Positions 1-9,531 are shown, counted from the stretch's first letter. The stretch: 64,000 nt of DNA from CBDDBH01 sp965225625 (GCA_965225625.1 CBDDBH010000029.1:124001-188000); one strand, 5' to 3'. The notes: generated by a model not told the origin, from the sequence alone. Program-made: numbers and translations.

Positions 1-250
1 GCACACACTCAAAACCCAGCCTAAGCCCAACCACAGCCACAATCTACAACTGCCCGCAGCGTGTAATTTCAAGTCTGGGGAAATCATAAATCCATGCAGC
101 ACTCGCGTGAAACGCAGGTGGGCGAACTGCTGAAGATAGTCCCCGACTGACTAGGTTAGCGTTAAATATCCGTTAATCTTTAGTTAATTCGCAGCCGTAA
201 GAATTGCTGATTTGAGGAGTTAGGTGTCCAGCCTGAATATTGCATGCAGG
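1..250. other. No gene recognised at left edge
   Basis: This stretch lies downstream of the minus-strand ABC exporter. The only short plus-strand frame running into a stop near 149 is preceded by another stop about 90 bases earlier and resembles nothing known. Bases 155-200 are locally AT-rich (TTAA-containing) compared with the GC-rich surroundings. I see no convincing promoter, terminator or RNA. Confidence 0.5.
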
Positions 251-2017
251 CTAGAATCTGGTAGATATCTCCTTCTCCGGCTGGCCCAGTCCGTCGCCAC
301 TGTGCCGTTGCGTGACCCCATCGTGCAGGTGGTAGGTCAAGTCAGCGAGCCGCTCGATATTCGGGCGATGAGAAATGGCAAGGACGGTTAGCGTCGAATG
401 TAGCTCAGCAAGCGTGTCGTAGATTTCCATCTCGCGCTTTTCGTCCAAAGCGCTGGTGGCCTCATCGAGAATCAGCAGTGCCGGCTTGTGCGCGAGCGCG
501 CGGGCAATCACGATGCGTTGCCGCTGACCGCCCGACAGGCTCGCGCCGCGTTCGCCAACCGAGCTATGCAAACCCTCAGGCAACGACTCTACGAATTCGG
601 ACGCGCCGGCCGCTTGTAATGCGAAGCGCGCATCTTCTTCGGTCAAAGACGCATCACCCAATGTCACGTTGTTCAATACGCTGTCGTGCAACAGACCGGT
701 CTCCTGCGGGACATAACCAATCATTCGCCGCCAGGCGGTAAGATCAATTTCCTGCAGCGGTACATCATCGATCCACAGCTGACCGTTTTCAGGGCGCAAC
801 AGGCCTGTCACCATATCGACGATAGTCGTCTTGCCGGAGCCCGATTCGCCAACGATGGCGCAGAAAGAGCCAGCCGGAATCGTCATCGAAACATTCTTGA
901 GCACCTTGCGCTTGTCGTAGCTGAACTCGGCGCCCTCGATTTTGATACCACGTGTAAGCGTCGGGGCGCGGCTACCGGTAGCCGTTTCGCGTTCACCTTC
1001 GGCAACTTCTATGGCATCGGTTAATGACCAAAAGGCACTCTCGCTGACCGCCATGTTCTGGTACACGCGCTGGACTTTACCGGCCTGAAACAACGCCCGC
1101 GAGAGTAGAAAAATCAACGCCAACACGGCCGCCGGTGGGACGCTCAGCGTAACCACAGCGAAATAAAGTCCGACGGCTATGAACAGCGCCAGCATCGGTT
1201 CCTGCACGGCGCGCAAGGCCTCACTGGTCAGCACCTCGCGCTGCAGCGCATGCTTCAAAAGTTCGTTTTGGCTGTGCAGTACCGGGCCGACGAGTTCCTC
1301 CCTGGCCATGGACTTCAACGGTTTCACCGAGCGTAAGCCGTCGGTTAGTTGCGCCAGCAGCGACTTCAGCAGCTTTGTTTGACGGGTGCCCGCGCGTCGC
1401 GTGGCGCGTACCAGAAAGTTAAACAATGAAAGCAAGGCAGAACCACCAATCAAGGCAATTACGGTCGCCTGCCAGGACACTGCAATGGCGACGGCCGCGT
1501 ACACTAGTGCTTGCAATGCATAAGCGATAACGCGCGCCCCGTGATAGTAGGCCTGCGACGCGCGGATCGCCTCTGTGCCGACTGCGTTCGCCAGACTGCC
1601 GATGGGTTGATGGACGTAATATTCCCAACGCGCAGAGAGCAACGCCCGTATAAGCGTCAGGCGAAGATCGGTCGCGATATTGGCGATGGTGTAGCCAACT
1701 TCCTTGTAGGCGATAAGCCCCAGCAAACTTTTCAGCGCAATACCGATAACCATCACGGTCAGCAACACGCCGACAGTCGGCGTGATTCCAATGGATCGGA
1801 GGGTCTCCGGGACGAGGTATGCGATGCCGCTAGCATCTGCGGCGAGTTCGGTGCTAACCCCCGATTGTCCCGCGGCCATGCTATCGATTGCCACCGACAG
1901 GATCGGTACCAGCGTCGAGATGCCGATGCCCTCGACGATGCCGCCGACCAACAGTGCCATGACCACCGCGGCACTCTGGGCCGGGTAGCGGCGAGCGAAG
2001 GTTACTAGTAAGCGCAT
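251..2017 (-). CDS. ABC transporter, fused permease and ATPase (lipid/glycan exporter type)
   Basis: A 588-residue half-transporter of the MsbA/PglK type, expected to work as a homodimer in the inner membrane and export a lipid or lipid-linked glycan. The N-terminal ~320 residues carry about six hydrophobic helices. The C-terminal nucleotide-binding domain shows Walker A (GESGSGKTT), a Q-loop (VPQETG), the signature LSGGQRQR, Walker B with catalytic Glu (LLILDEAT) and an H-loop (ISHR), so it should be an active ATPase. The frame is open upstream to 2173, but those 52 residues are Arg/Cys-rich and not membrane-like, so the ATG at 2017 (MRLLVTFARRYPAQ) was chosen. It is divergent from the NeuB/NeuA genes, which suggests a surface-glycan substrate; that is inference from position only. 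Confidence 0.85.
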   Translation of the reverse strand: MRLLVTFARRYPAQSAAVVMALLVGGIVEGIGISTLVPILSVAIDSMAAGQSGVSTELAADASGIAYLVPETLRSIGITPTVGVLLTVMVIGIALKSLLGLIAYKEVGYTIANIATDLRLTLIRALLSARWEYYVHQPIGSLANAVGTEAIRASQAYYHGARVIAYALQALVYAAVAIAVSWQATVIALIGGSALLSLFNFLVRATRRAGTRQTKLLKSLLAQLTDGLRSVKPLKSMAREELVGPVLHSQNELLKHALQREVLTSEALRAVQEPMLALFIAVGLYFAVVTLSVPPAAVLALIFLLSRALFQAGKVQRVYQNMAVSESAFWSLTDAIEVAEGERETATGSRAPTLTRGIKIEGAEFSYDKRKVLKNVSMTIPAGSFCAIVGESGSGKTTIVDMVTGLLRPENGQLWIDDVPLQEIDLTAWRRMIGYVPQETGLLHDSVLNNVTLGDASLTEEDARFALQAAGASEFVESLPEGLHSSVGERGASLSGGQRQRIVIARALAHKPALLILDEATSALDEKREMEIYDTLAELHSTLTVLAISHRPNIERLADLTYHLHDGVTQRHSGDGLGQPEKEISTRF

Positions 2018-2249
2018 TAGTTCACGATGCGCGCAAATGCAGGGGTGGGGTGATCTGGCGCCAATGTCTTTGCCCGCGCGTAACTCATATAATTCGCCAG
2101 TTCTTTGTTTCTGTGACGGTATTACAGCCATCCGCCTTGCGTTTGCGATTAGACGGTGGCACCGGCAAGACAAAATGCATGTAAAATAGCAGTGTATCTT
2201 CTTTTAACCGAAATTTTACGTTTCGCGACTTCGGCAGATTAAAACGCGT

Positions 2250-3128
2250 ATGACGCTTCCTAAGATCGTTGCAGAAATTGGCTGCAATCACATGGGCGAT
2301 ATGGACATCGCGCTCGAGATGATCGAGACCGCCGCAAAGTTTTGCAAGGCAGATTTCGTCAAATTCCAGAAACGTTGCAACCGTGAGTTGCTGACGGCCG
2401 AAGAGTACGACGCTCCGCACCCGGTGCCACAAAACAGTTTTGGCGAAACCTATGGTGAACATCGCGAGCACCTTGAATTCGATCTGGCTCAACATCAGCG
2501 ACTCATTGATTTGTGCAACGAGCTCGGGATCCAATACTCGTGCTCGGTCTGGGACCTGACATCGGCCCGGGACATAGCCGCACTGCGTCCGCAACACATC
2601 AAGATCCCCTCGGCCTGCAACCTCGATGTCCAATTGTTGCAATATCTGGCGCATGATTACGCTGGAGAAATCCATATTTCGCTCGGCATGACCAGCCCTC
2701 AGGAGCAGGAGCGCATTGTCGCGCTTATGGAAGGGGCCGGCGCAGCGGACCGAACCGTACTTTACGCCTGCACCTCGGCCTACCCGGTACCGCACGATCA
2801 AGTCTGTCTACTGGAGATCACGCGACTGCGTGAAATCTACGGCGTGCGGGTCAAGGAGATCGGCTTTTCCGGTCACCATCTGGGGATCGCGTTGGATTCC
2901 GCGGCAATTGCGCTGAATGCCAGCTGGATAGAAAGGCACTTCACCCTAGACCGGACCTGGAAAGGCACGGATCACTCCGCGTCGCTGGAACCGGACGGCT
3001 TACGCCGGTTGGTGCGGGACGCTCGCGCGGTCGCCACCGCTATGGAGCATAAAGCGCAGCCGATACTCGAGATCGAGCAAGAGCAGCGCCGCAAGCTCAA
3101 GCGTATGCCGGGTGTGCACCTGAATTGA
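2250..3128 (+). CDS. NeuB-family nonulosonic acid synthase, without SAF domain
   Basis: 292 residues matching the TIM-barrel synthase domain of N-acetylneuraminate/legionaminate/pseudaminate synthases, which condense phosphoenolpyruvate with an N-acyl hexosamine. Visible family blocks are VAEIGCNHMGD near the N terminus, VKFQK, HIKIPSA, ISLGMTS, CTSAYP, GFSGHHLG and IERHFTLDR. Typical NeuB proteins are about 340-350 residues and end in an antifreeze-like SAF domain; here the protein stops just after the barrel, so that domain is missing. The stop TGA shares its A with the ATG of the NeuA-like gene, so the two are translationally coupled. The sugar made cannot be decided from sequence. Sequence divergence from classical NeuB leaves open another PEP-dependent sugar acid. 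Confidence 0.85.
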   Translation: MTLPKIVAEIGCNHMGDMDIALEMIETAAKFCKADFVKFQKRCNRELLTAEEYDAPHPVPQNSFGETYGEHREHLEFDLAQHQRLIDLCNELGIQYSCSVWDLTSARDIAALRPQHIKIPSACNLDVQLLQYLAHDYAGEIHISLGMTSPQEQERIVALMEGAGAADRTVLYACTSAYPVPHDQVCLLEITRLREIYGVRVKEIGFSGHHLGIALDSAAIALNASWIERHFTLDRTWKGTDHSASLEPDGLRRLVRDARAVATAMEHKAQPILEIEQEQRRKLKRMPGVHLN

Positions 3129-3799
3129 TGAAGTGGGTGGCGTTGATGCCGTTGCGGGGCGGCTCCAAATCCATTCCCCGTAAAAACACTCGTTCGCTGG
3201 CAGGTCGGCCGCTGTTTGCGTGGAGTCTCGAGCAGGCCGTACTGTGCGAATGCTTCGATGAAATTTACGTAGCATCGGACTCCGAAGAGATCCGGGCGCT
3301 GGTCAAGCAAGAATTTGCCGGCGCGGTTGAGATTATCGACCGCAGCGCTGCCTCGGCGACAGACACCGCGAGCACCGAAATCGCGATGCTGGAATTTCAG
3401 GCACAGATAGCTTTCGATGTCCTTGCCCTGATCCAAGCCACTTCACCGCTGACACTGGCTACGGACTTTCAAGCTGCCAAACGAAAATTCATCGAAGAGC
3501 AATTGGATTCGCTGTTGACCGGCGTGGAAAACCGCTCCTTTCTATGGACTGGGGATGGTTCGCCACTCAACTACGATCCAGCCAAACGGCCAAGACGCCA
3601 GGACTTCGATGGCGCGATCGCCGAAAACGGCGCCTTCTACTACACCCATGAGCGAGTATTAACCGAGTCTAAATGCCGCTTAGCGGGACGCATCGGCATC
3701 CATCGCATGCCGGCGGAAACCGCGTGGGAAATCGACGAAGAGTCCGACTGGGAAATCATCGAACAGTTATTACAGCGGCGTCGATCGATGAAGGGTTGA
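3128..3799 (+). CDS. CMP-acylneuraminate cytidylyltransferase-like protein (NeuA family)
   Basis: 223 residues with the N-terminal nucleotide-binding signature of CMP-sialic acid synthetases: MPLRGGSKSIPRKN, then LAGRPLFAWSLEQA and YVASDSEEI, with QATSPL further on. It should activate the nonulosonic acid made by the preceding NeuB-like enzyme to its CMP form for glycosyl transfer. An in-frame TTG lies one codon earlier, but the ATG overlaps the NeuB stop (TGATG) and is preferred. Length is normal for the single-domain family. The C terminus (ETAWEIDEESDWEIIEQLL) matches the usual ending of the family. Confidence 0.87.
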   Translation: MKWVALMPLRGGSKSIPRKNTRSLAGRPLFAWSLEQAVLCECFDEIYVASDSEEIRALVKQEFAGAVEIIDRSAASATDTASTEIAMLEFQAQIAFDVLALIQATSPLTLATDFQAAKRKFIEEQLDSLLTGVENRSFLWTGDGSPLNYDPAKRPRRQDFDGAIAENGAFYYTHERVLTESKCRLAGRIGIHRMPAETAWEIDEESDWEIIEQLLQRRRSMKG

Positions 3800-3837
3800 C
3801 CCCAGCCGCCAACGGCCGGGAAAGTTCAGCTAAATCA

Positions 3838-4740
3838 TCAACCAGACTCAACGGCCTTGCGGAGTTGTCCCGCGTTGCGATGCCATTTTTCATCAACCGC
3901 CAGATCTGACATGGCGCCGCGTTGCAGTGCGATGGTCCAGTGCACTGGACTGGGCAACAGGCACAAAGTTATGACGAACCTCGGGGCATTGCGTGGGCTG
4001 ATACCACGATGCAGCACGCTGGCCGGTTGAAAGATCACACCTTCTCCGGCACCCATGGATTTGCACTTCGGCTCGACCGTGCGCTGCGCAATCCGCGAAA
4101 GATCGTTGACGTCATCCGTGCGCGTGCCCGTCCAACCGAACAAATAGCCGCGAGCGGCTACGCTGGCAGTATCACCAAGCTTGATAAATTCGGTGTTGCC
4201 GCCGTGTTCATCTGTGGAATTCAGGTAAATCATCAATTTCAAATGAGAGCGCGGACCCTTGTCACAGTGCCAACGAAAAGACACGGATTGTTGCTCCGCA
4301 GCGGCCGGCGTGAGCGTAAACGTCAGCCAATGTACCAAATATTCGCTGCGGAAAAATCCGACCAAACTTTGATCCACAATGTCGGTAAGCACCGCCGCGA
4401 CAGTGCCCTGGATGAGTTTGCGGTCCGTGACATGAAAGCCTTGCAAATGCTTGCTGTCTTTTTTCACGTACTGCGGCGCGTGTTCTGTGCGCAACTGTCG
4501 AAGAATCTGCGCGGCCCGCTCATTGGCAAGTACATCCAGGTATTCAAACCCGTGATCCTGCAAGCGACCACCGGTGACGGGTGGCTGGGCGCGCGCAAAA
4601 TTGGCCTTGCACATCTCATGATAGGCGCCATAGCCGCGATTGACGTCGAATTCCCGATAAACGCGGCCGGCGCGGCGCGGATCTAACTCCCGCAGGTAAA
4701 GCCGGTTTAAGGTTTTGACGATAAAAGGGCTCAACTGCAT
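3838..4740 (-). CDS. Fe(II)/2-oxoglutarate-dependent oxygenase-like protein
   Basis: 300 residues. A probable metal triad is visible: His and Asp in RWHCDKG around residue 165, and a distal His in SVLHRGISPRNAPR around residue 260, where the following Arg is placed to bind 2-oxoglutarate. Between them lies a double-stranded beta-helix-like stretch (LKLMIYLNSTDEHGGNTEF), as in phytanoyl-CoA or prolyl-4-hydroxylase-type enzymes. There is no signal peptide, so it is cytoplasmic. It converges on the NeuB/NeuA pair and may modify a sugar or lipid of the same pathway, but no substrate can be read from the sequence. Confidence 0.7.
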   Translation of the reverse strand: MQLSPFIVKTLNRLYLRELDPRRAGRVYREFDVNRGYGAYHEMCKANFARAQPPVTGGRLQDHGFEYLDVLANERAAQILRQLRTEHAPQYVKKDSKHLQGFHVTDRKLIQGTVAAVLTDIVDQSLVGFFRSEYLVHWLTFTLTPAAAEQQSVSFRWHCDKGPRSHLKLMIYLNSTDEHGGNTEFIKLGDTASVAARGYLFGWTGTRTDDVNDLSRIAQRTVEPKCKSMGAGEGVIFQPASVLHRGISPRNAPRFVITLCLLPSPVHWTIALQRGAMSDLAVDEKWHRNAGQLRKAVESG

Positions 4741-4911
4741 ATCACGTTTGCTCGGGTATTGATTACTTCAGGCCCCGCTGGCTATCGACCCAAAATTCGT
4801 CGTGTCAGCCAGTTATAATAGGCGATACGCTTGTTATTGACACTTCACACCGGTCGTCCCAAGCCACCTTATGCTCGCAGATCCGCGAGTAGCGAGTAGT
4901 AACAGTCAACA
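4741..4911. other. Divergent intergenic region, possible weak promoters
   Basis: 171 bases between two divergent genes. A TATAAT-like hexamer lies at 4814-4819 within an AT-rich patch and a perfect TTGACA at 4837-4842, but neither is paired with a good partner at 16-18 bases. Promoters for both genes probably lie here; exact elements are not resolved. Confidence 0.3.
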
Positions 4912-5967
4912 ATGGTGACAGCTTTCGAAATACATTTTGGCGGCCCCGGTGAGGCGCCAGGCCTGTTGCGCGATGTGCTGGCGGAACGTATCGCCAACGT
5001 GCCGGCTGGCGGCAACATCGATTGGGTAACTTATTATTTTCGTGACCGGCGTCTGGCCGCGGAACTACTGCGAGCCCATAGCCGCGGTGTCAGCGTCACA
5101 GTGACACTGGAGGGCAAACCGCGTACCACCGATGCTAATGACGATGTGGCTGCAATGCTGTCGGGGCGACACGGACTTGGCGATGGTTTTCGCAGGATTG
5201 CTCTGCCGGGATTACCGGCACCGCGCGGCAAAGCCTGGAAGCCACAGCTGCACGAAAAGCTTTATTGCTTTTCGCACCCGCAACCTATCGCTTTTATCGG
5301 CTCATTCAATCCCTCGGGAGACAATCCTGAGCAGCGACCGGATATCCTCACCCAGATTGGCGACCAGGACCGGGGCCACAACGTGTTAGTCGGACTCAGC
5401 GAGCCAGACCTGGTTTGTGAATTAGTCAATCACGCACGCAATTTGAATCACTCACCCCCAAACCTGGCCTATAGATTAAGCGCTGCCGCGAATCGCGAGC
5501 CGACGGCCGGCGGTACCCGTATTTACTTCTGGCCGCGTCTGCGCAGGCACCCGATTTTGGAGATTTTCCGCGCGCTGGCTCCAACCGCCCGGGTAAGAAT
5601 TGCGGCATCCCACATCCGCGGCCCGGGTGCGGTAAAGGCATTTGCGCAGCTTGCCCGCCGGGGAGTAACGGTGGAGATCCTCGCCGAGGCAACGCTGCGT
5701 CGGGTACCGGAAAGGGTGCAGCGACGTCTGGCCGCAGCCGGCGTTGGCTTGCAGCGGTTCACGCACGGCGTACCCATGCATTTAAAATTCGCCCTGATGG
5801 AGTCCGGCACACAGCGGCGAGTCGCATTCGGCAGCTTCAATTGGACTGCCCCGTCGTTTTGGCTCAACCACGAAATCGCCGTAATATCCGACGATCCCGA
5901 ACTATTCGACAGTTTCGCCGGACGTTGGGCGTTGCTGAAGCGCCAGCCGAACATATCTGACGCGTGA
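4912..5967 (+). CDS. Phospholipase D-fold protein with two HKD-type motifs
   Basis: 351 residues with two PLD repeats. The first has LHEKLYCF followed by IGSFNPSGD (about residues 118-145); the second has MHLKFALMES followed by FGSFNWTAPS (about residues 290-315). In each, H-x-K and the downstream G-S-x-N are kept, but the classic Asp of HxKxxxxD is not obvious (HEKLYCF, HLKFALM), as in several PLD-fold transferases. No signal peptide or membrane span is apparent. It could be a phosphatidyltransferase, cardiolipin-synthase relative or nuclease. It lies immediately before the surface-carbohydrate gene, which favours a lipid or glycan role by context only. Confidence 0.75.
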   Translation: MVTAFEIHFGGPGEAPGLLRDVLAERIANVPAGGNIDWVTYYFRDRRLAAELLRAHSRGVSVTVTLEGKPRTTDANDDVAAMLSGRHGLGDGFRRIALPGLPAPRGKAWKPQLHEKLYCFSHPQPIAFIGSFNPSGDNPEQRPDILTQIGDQDRGHNVLVGLSEPDLVCELVNHARNLNHSPPNLAYRLSAAANREPTAGGTRIYFWPRLRRHPILEIFRALAPTARVRIAASHIRGPGAVKAFAQLARRGVTVEILAEATLRRVPERVQRRLAAAGVGLQRFTHGVPMHLKFALMESGTQRRVAFGSFNWTAPSFWLNHEIAVISDDPELFDSFAGRWALLKRQPNISDA

Positions 5968-6017
5968 GCCCATGACTTTTTATCGAAGCACTGTGCAGGT
6001 TGTACCCAATCCAGACC

Positions 6018-7418
6018 ATGAGTAATTCGCCCTCAACGCTTATCGTTCCCGTGGAAAGCCAGGTTCGCGAGTTGGATGCAAAAATCCTCTTGTCCTGCGT
6101 CGCCGCCGAACGTGGGTTTCCGGTGGTCATGGGCTCTCGCGCCTTCGTCCATTTTCAAGCAGCCTCTATTCCCCGTGGGGTTTACCTGGCCAAGAGTATG
6201 CGCGGGCTGAGTACACCGGTTTTCCGGATTCTGCGGCAACTCGGCCATGAGATCGTCGCCTGGGAGGAAGAAGCGCTGGTCCATCCGCCGGCGGAAACTT
6301 ATTTCACGCTGAGACTGTCTCCGACTACCGTCAAGCACGTGTCCCACATTTTTACCTGGGGCCAGGACAACGTCGATCTGTTGCGACAGTATCCCGAGCT
6401 TCCGCACGACATTCCGATTCACACGACCGGAAATCCGCGCGGAGATATGCTGCGCAGCGAGACGCGCGGCTATTTCGACGCTGATGTTGCCAGCTTGCGC
6501 CAGCGTTATGGCGAATTCATCCTGGTTAACACCAATTTCAGCGATGTAAATCCCTTCATTGCAAACGTTGGCTTGTTTTTGCCGCCCAAGGCGCCGGGAC
6601 AAAAACCACGTTTCGGCCAGGCCGGACTGGGCATGAGGCGAGAGTTCGCGGAGGGACTGCACGAACACAAGCAATCGATATTCGAGGATTTCAAACAATT
6701 GATACCGGCGCTCGAACAGGCGTTTCCAAACCTCAACATTGTCGTACGTCCGCACCCCAGTGAAAGTTTTGCCGCCTATCGTGAAGTCGCAGCACAGTGC
6801 CAGCGTGTACAGATCACCAACGACGGCAATATCGTGCCTTGGCTGCTGGCGACAAAAGCATTGGTGCACAATGGTTGCACCACCGCCGTTGAAGCATTCG
6901 CGGTAGGCGTGCCTGCTGCGGCTTATCTGGCAACGTTCGATCACTACTACGACTACGAGTTCCAGGGCCTGCCCAATCGACTCAGTCATGAATGCCGCAA
7001 TTTTGAAGCGTTACGCAAAACCTTGATTCGGATCATGGCGGGCGAAGTCAGCGTCGCCGAAGGCAAAAACCGCAAAGCGCTGATTGACCATTACATCGCG
7101 GCGCGCACGGGACCCTTGGCCTGCGACCGGGTCATCGATGTTCTGGAAGAAAGCGGCTATCGATCAGCGCAACCACCCTCGAGGCCGCCGGCGACGCGGT
7201 TAATAGGCAGTACGCTAACCTGGCTGCGTGCAAAAGGCGTACAAATTAATATGCGCCGGCCGGGGCCGAACCGACTCGCCTACCATGACCATCGCTTCCC
7301 GGAGATCGCCGTTGCTGAGATCCAACGCAAAGTCGATCGATTCAAGCATCTGTTGAACAGATTCGACGGCGTTCGTGTGGCCCAACACTCGAAACATGTG
7401 TTCAAGATCGATGCATAG
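6018..7418 (+). CDS. Surface carbohydrate biosynthesis protein
   Basis: 466 residues resembling the proteobacterial surface-polysaccharide proteins that look like CDP-glycerol/capsule transferases. Typical blocks are LIVPVESQVRELDAK at the N terminus, TWGQDNVDLL, TGNPRGDML, LVNTNFSDVN, VVRPHPSE and HNGCTTAVEAFAVGVP. The last two resemble the nucleotide-sugar-binding part of GT-B-like proteins. It is probably soluble or peripheral. A TTG six codons upstream is possible; the ATG was preferred. Its last 8 bases overlap the next gene. The neighbouring NeuB/NeuA pair fits a surface-glycan locus. Confidence 0.75.
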   Translation: MSNSPSTLIVPVESQVRELDAKILLSCVAAERGFPVVMGSRAFVHFQAASIPRGVYLAKSMRGLSTPVFRILRQLGHEIVAWEEEALVHPPAETYFTLRLSPTTVKHVSHIFTWGQDNVDLLRQYPELPHDIPIHTTGNPRGDMLRSETRGYFDADVASLRQRYGEFILVNTNFSDVNPFIANVGLFLPPKAPGQKPRFGQAGLGMRREFAEGLHEHKQSIFEDFKQLIPALEQAFPNLNIVVRPHPSESFAAYREVAAQCQRVQITNDGNIVPWLLATKALVHNGCTTAVEAFAVGVPAAAYLATFDHYYDYEFQGLPNRLSHECRNFEALRKTLIRIMAGEVSVAEGKNRKALIDHYIAARTGPLACDRVIDVLEESGYRSAQPPSRPPATRLIGSTLTWLRAKGVQINMRRPGPNRLAYHDHRFPEIAVAEIQRKVDRFKHLLNRFDGVRVAQHSKHVFKIDA

Positions 7419-9531
7419 TTGTTCACACAGGCGCCGACTAGTCGCACGCCGCCTGGTCACGGCAGTGGCCGTATGGTCATTGGCGACACTGTGCATGGCG
7501 GCAGAAACGCGCAACGACGATGCAGGCGATTCTTTGCCAAACGTTCTCGTCACCGAAAAGCAACAATCGCAACTTCGCCAAGGTCAGCTATCCAGCGCTA
7601 AGATAGCGTTGCCCGCTGAAGATCTCCCCTTTAGCGCGGAAATCATAGACGCATCGGTTCTTGCCGCGGGTTTCACCGATTTGGGCAATGCCTTGCAGGT
7701 GGCAAGTATGGCGAGTATCAGTCCGTCGGAAGGCGGCGCCTTCGACCAAATAACGCTGCGCGGCTTCGTCGATACCGCGTTTTATCGCAACGGCATCAAT
7801 GACTCGCTCGGGCAAATGCCGATGCGCAGCCTCGCCAACATTGAGCGGGTTGAGGTGCTCAAAGGCCCCTCTGGCGCTTTATACGGACCCGCTGGCCCCG
7901 GTGGCACCATTAATGTGTACACCAAAAAACCGCAGCCCGACGCTCGCCACTCCATCGCCCTGAGCCTGGGAAGCTACAGCGAATTCAAACTCGACCTGGA
8001 TTCCACTGGACCGCTGGCCGCGCGCCCTGATCTCTTATATCGGATCGTTGCGGCACGCGAACAAGGCGACACCTTTCGTGATTTCGTCAAAAATGACCGC
8101 ATCTTCATTGCGCCCTCGCTTACATGGCAGGCCTCGCGCCGACTGGTGTTCGAAGGCTCGTTCGAATACCTGCGCGATGATCGATTACTCGACCCCGGCA
8201 TCCCCGCGGTCGATAACGAATTCCCGCTACCTGGCGAGCGCTTTCTCGGAGAACCCGGCAGTCGCCCTGCACAGATCGATGGTTTAACTCTGCAGCTTTC
8301 GGCACAGTACGAAATCAACCCCGCCTGGCAGCTTGATCTGTCTGTGCACGGCCAGAAGACACTGTTGAAGGGCGAGGTTGCGGAACCTGTCGAGCTCGAC
8401 GATCAGCTGTTGTTGCGCGAGCGCAAGAACGCTTCGGAAAAAGCCAAAGTTATTGTCGCCCAACTCGAGGCAAACGGTCAGCGAGTTTTCGCCGGCAGGC
8501 GGCACCACTTATTAGTCGGTATCGAAGGCACCATACTTGATGAGGATGCCACTATTTTCACCTCCGATGCGGACGACGAGCCCTTCGCCATTGACATCTT
8601 TAACCCGCTTTACGGCACGCCTCAGCCGCTAGTATTGGAAGCGGAGCGCGATTCGCACGAAGAGCGGCGACAGGTATCCGTATACGCACAGGATTTGTGG
8701 GAACTGACCGAGCGCTGGCGAGTGCTGGTGGCATTGCGTTTTGATCATATCGCTCAAAAGGGTTTCGATACGGTGGCAAATACACGATTCAGCTCTAATG
8801 TGGACAAACTCAGCCCTCGCCTCGGCCTGGTGTTCAAGCCCACTGACTCGCTATCCTGGTTCGCGAGTTACAGCAAATCGATCGATCCCAATGAAGGGCT
8901 ACAGCTGGATGGCGCCCCCCTGAAACCCACCGAAGCTGAATCCGTAGAAACCGGATTCAAATGGCAAAATTCCACCCAGCGCGTGTCGTTCAATACGTCA
9001 ATCTTTTATATCGAACAGACCAATATCACTACCGAGGCCCCGGATAATCCCAGTTTCGAAATACAGCGCGCCCGCCAAGAAAACCTCGGCGTGGATTTCG
9101 AACTTCGCAGCGAACACCTTCGTTGGCTCACACTCACCGCGAAATACAGTTACATCGATACGCAGATCAAAGACGATCCCGTAATCATGCACGGCACTCG
9201 AGCCCTAAATGTGGAAAAACACAAGTTCAGCGTACTCGGGCTAACTCAGTTTTCCGTCATCGAGCAGAATGACCTTGCCGTGGGCGTAGCCTTAGCTTAT
9301 ACCTCAAACCGCCAGGGTAGTCTGGAGGAGGACGAATTGGAGCTCACATTGCCCGGCTATTTCCGCGCTGATCTGTTCGCTTCATTCGACTACCGCGAGC
9401 ATGTACAGTTGCAGCTGCAAGTACGAAATTTTACCGACGAAACATACCTGCAAGGCAGCCAGTCGGATGCCCTGCGGATCACACCCGGCCCGCCGATTTC
9501 AATCCATGCACAAATCAAATACGCTTTCTGA
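7411..9531 (+). CDS. TonB-dependent siderophore-type outer-membrane receptor
   Basis: 706 residues. The N terminus (SHRRRLVARR then a hydrophobic run ending ATLCMAAET) is a signal peptide with cleavage near residue 30. A plug domain follows, with ITLRGF, YRNGIND and ERVEVLKGPSGALYGPAGPGG and the TINVYTKKPQ block that marks its end. The remaining ~500 residues show alternating beta-strand pattern and end in YAF, the usual C-terminal aromatic outer-membrane signal. It belongs to the ferrichrome/ferric-siderophore receptor class (FhuA/FcuA-like). Upstream GTG/ATG codons (7375, 7396) lie deeper inside the previous gene, so the ATG that overlaps its stop by 8 bases was chosen. No Fur box was recognised. 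Confidence 0.88.
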   Translation: MHSCSHRRRLVARRLVTAVAVWSLATLCMAAETRNDDAGDSLPNVLVTEKQQSQLRQGQLSSAKIALPAEDLPFSAEIIDASVLAAGFTDLGNALQVASMASISPSEGGAFDQITLRGFVDTAFYRNGINDSLGQMPMRSLANIERVEVLKGPSGALYGPAGPGGTINVYTKKPQPDARHSIALSLGSYSEFKLDLDSTGPLAARPDLLYRIVAAREQGDTFRDFVKNDRIFIAPSLTWQASRRLVFEGSFEYLRDDRLLDPGIPAVDNEFPLPGERFLGEPGSRPAQIDGLTLQLSAQYEINPAWQLDLSVHGQKTLLKGEVAEPVELDDQLLLRERKNASEKAKVIVAQLEANGQRVFAGRRHHLLVGIEGTILDEDATIFTSDADDEPFAIDIFNPLYGTPQPLVLEAERDSHEERRQVSVYAQDLWELTERWRVLVALRFDHIAQKGFDTVANTRFSSNVDKLSPRLGLVFKPTDSLSWFASYSKSIDPNEGLQLDGAPLKPTEAESVETGFKWQNSTQRVSFNTSIFYIEQTNITTEAPDNPSFEIQRARQENLGVDFELRSEHLRWLTLTAKYSYIDTQIKDDPVIMHGTRALNVEKHKFSVLGLTQFSVIEQNDLAVGVALAYTSNRQGSLEEDELELTLPGYFRADLFASFDYREHVQLQLQVRNFTDETYLQGSQSDALRITPGPPISIHAQIKYAF

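Noticed and set aside
1..149. C-terminal end of a gene entering from the left
   Set aside because: The only frame that reaches the stop at 147-149 has another stop about 90 bases earlier, leaving no supportable gene.
478..1024. Plus-strand frames opposite the ABC exporter
   Set aside because: Antisense frames of a clear gene, no domains or ribosome sites.
2085..2801. A 238-codon minus-strand frame opposite the NeuB-like gene
   Set aside because: It overlaps a well-supported gene and shows no domain; its composition is that of a shadow frame.
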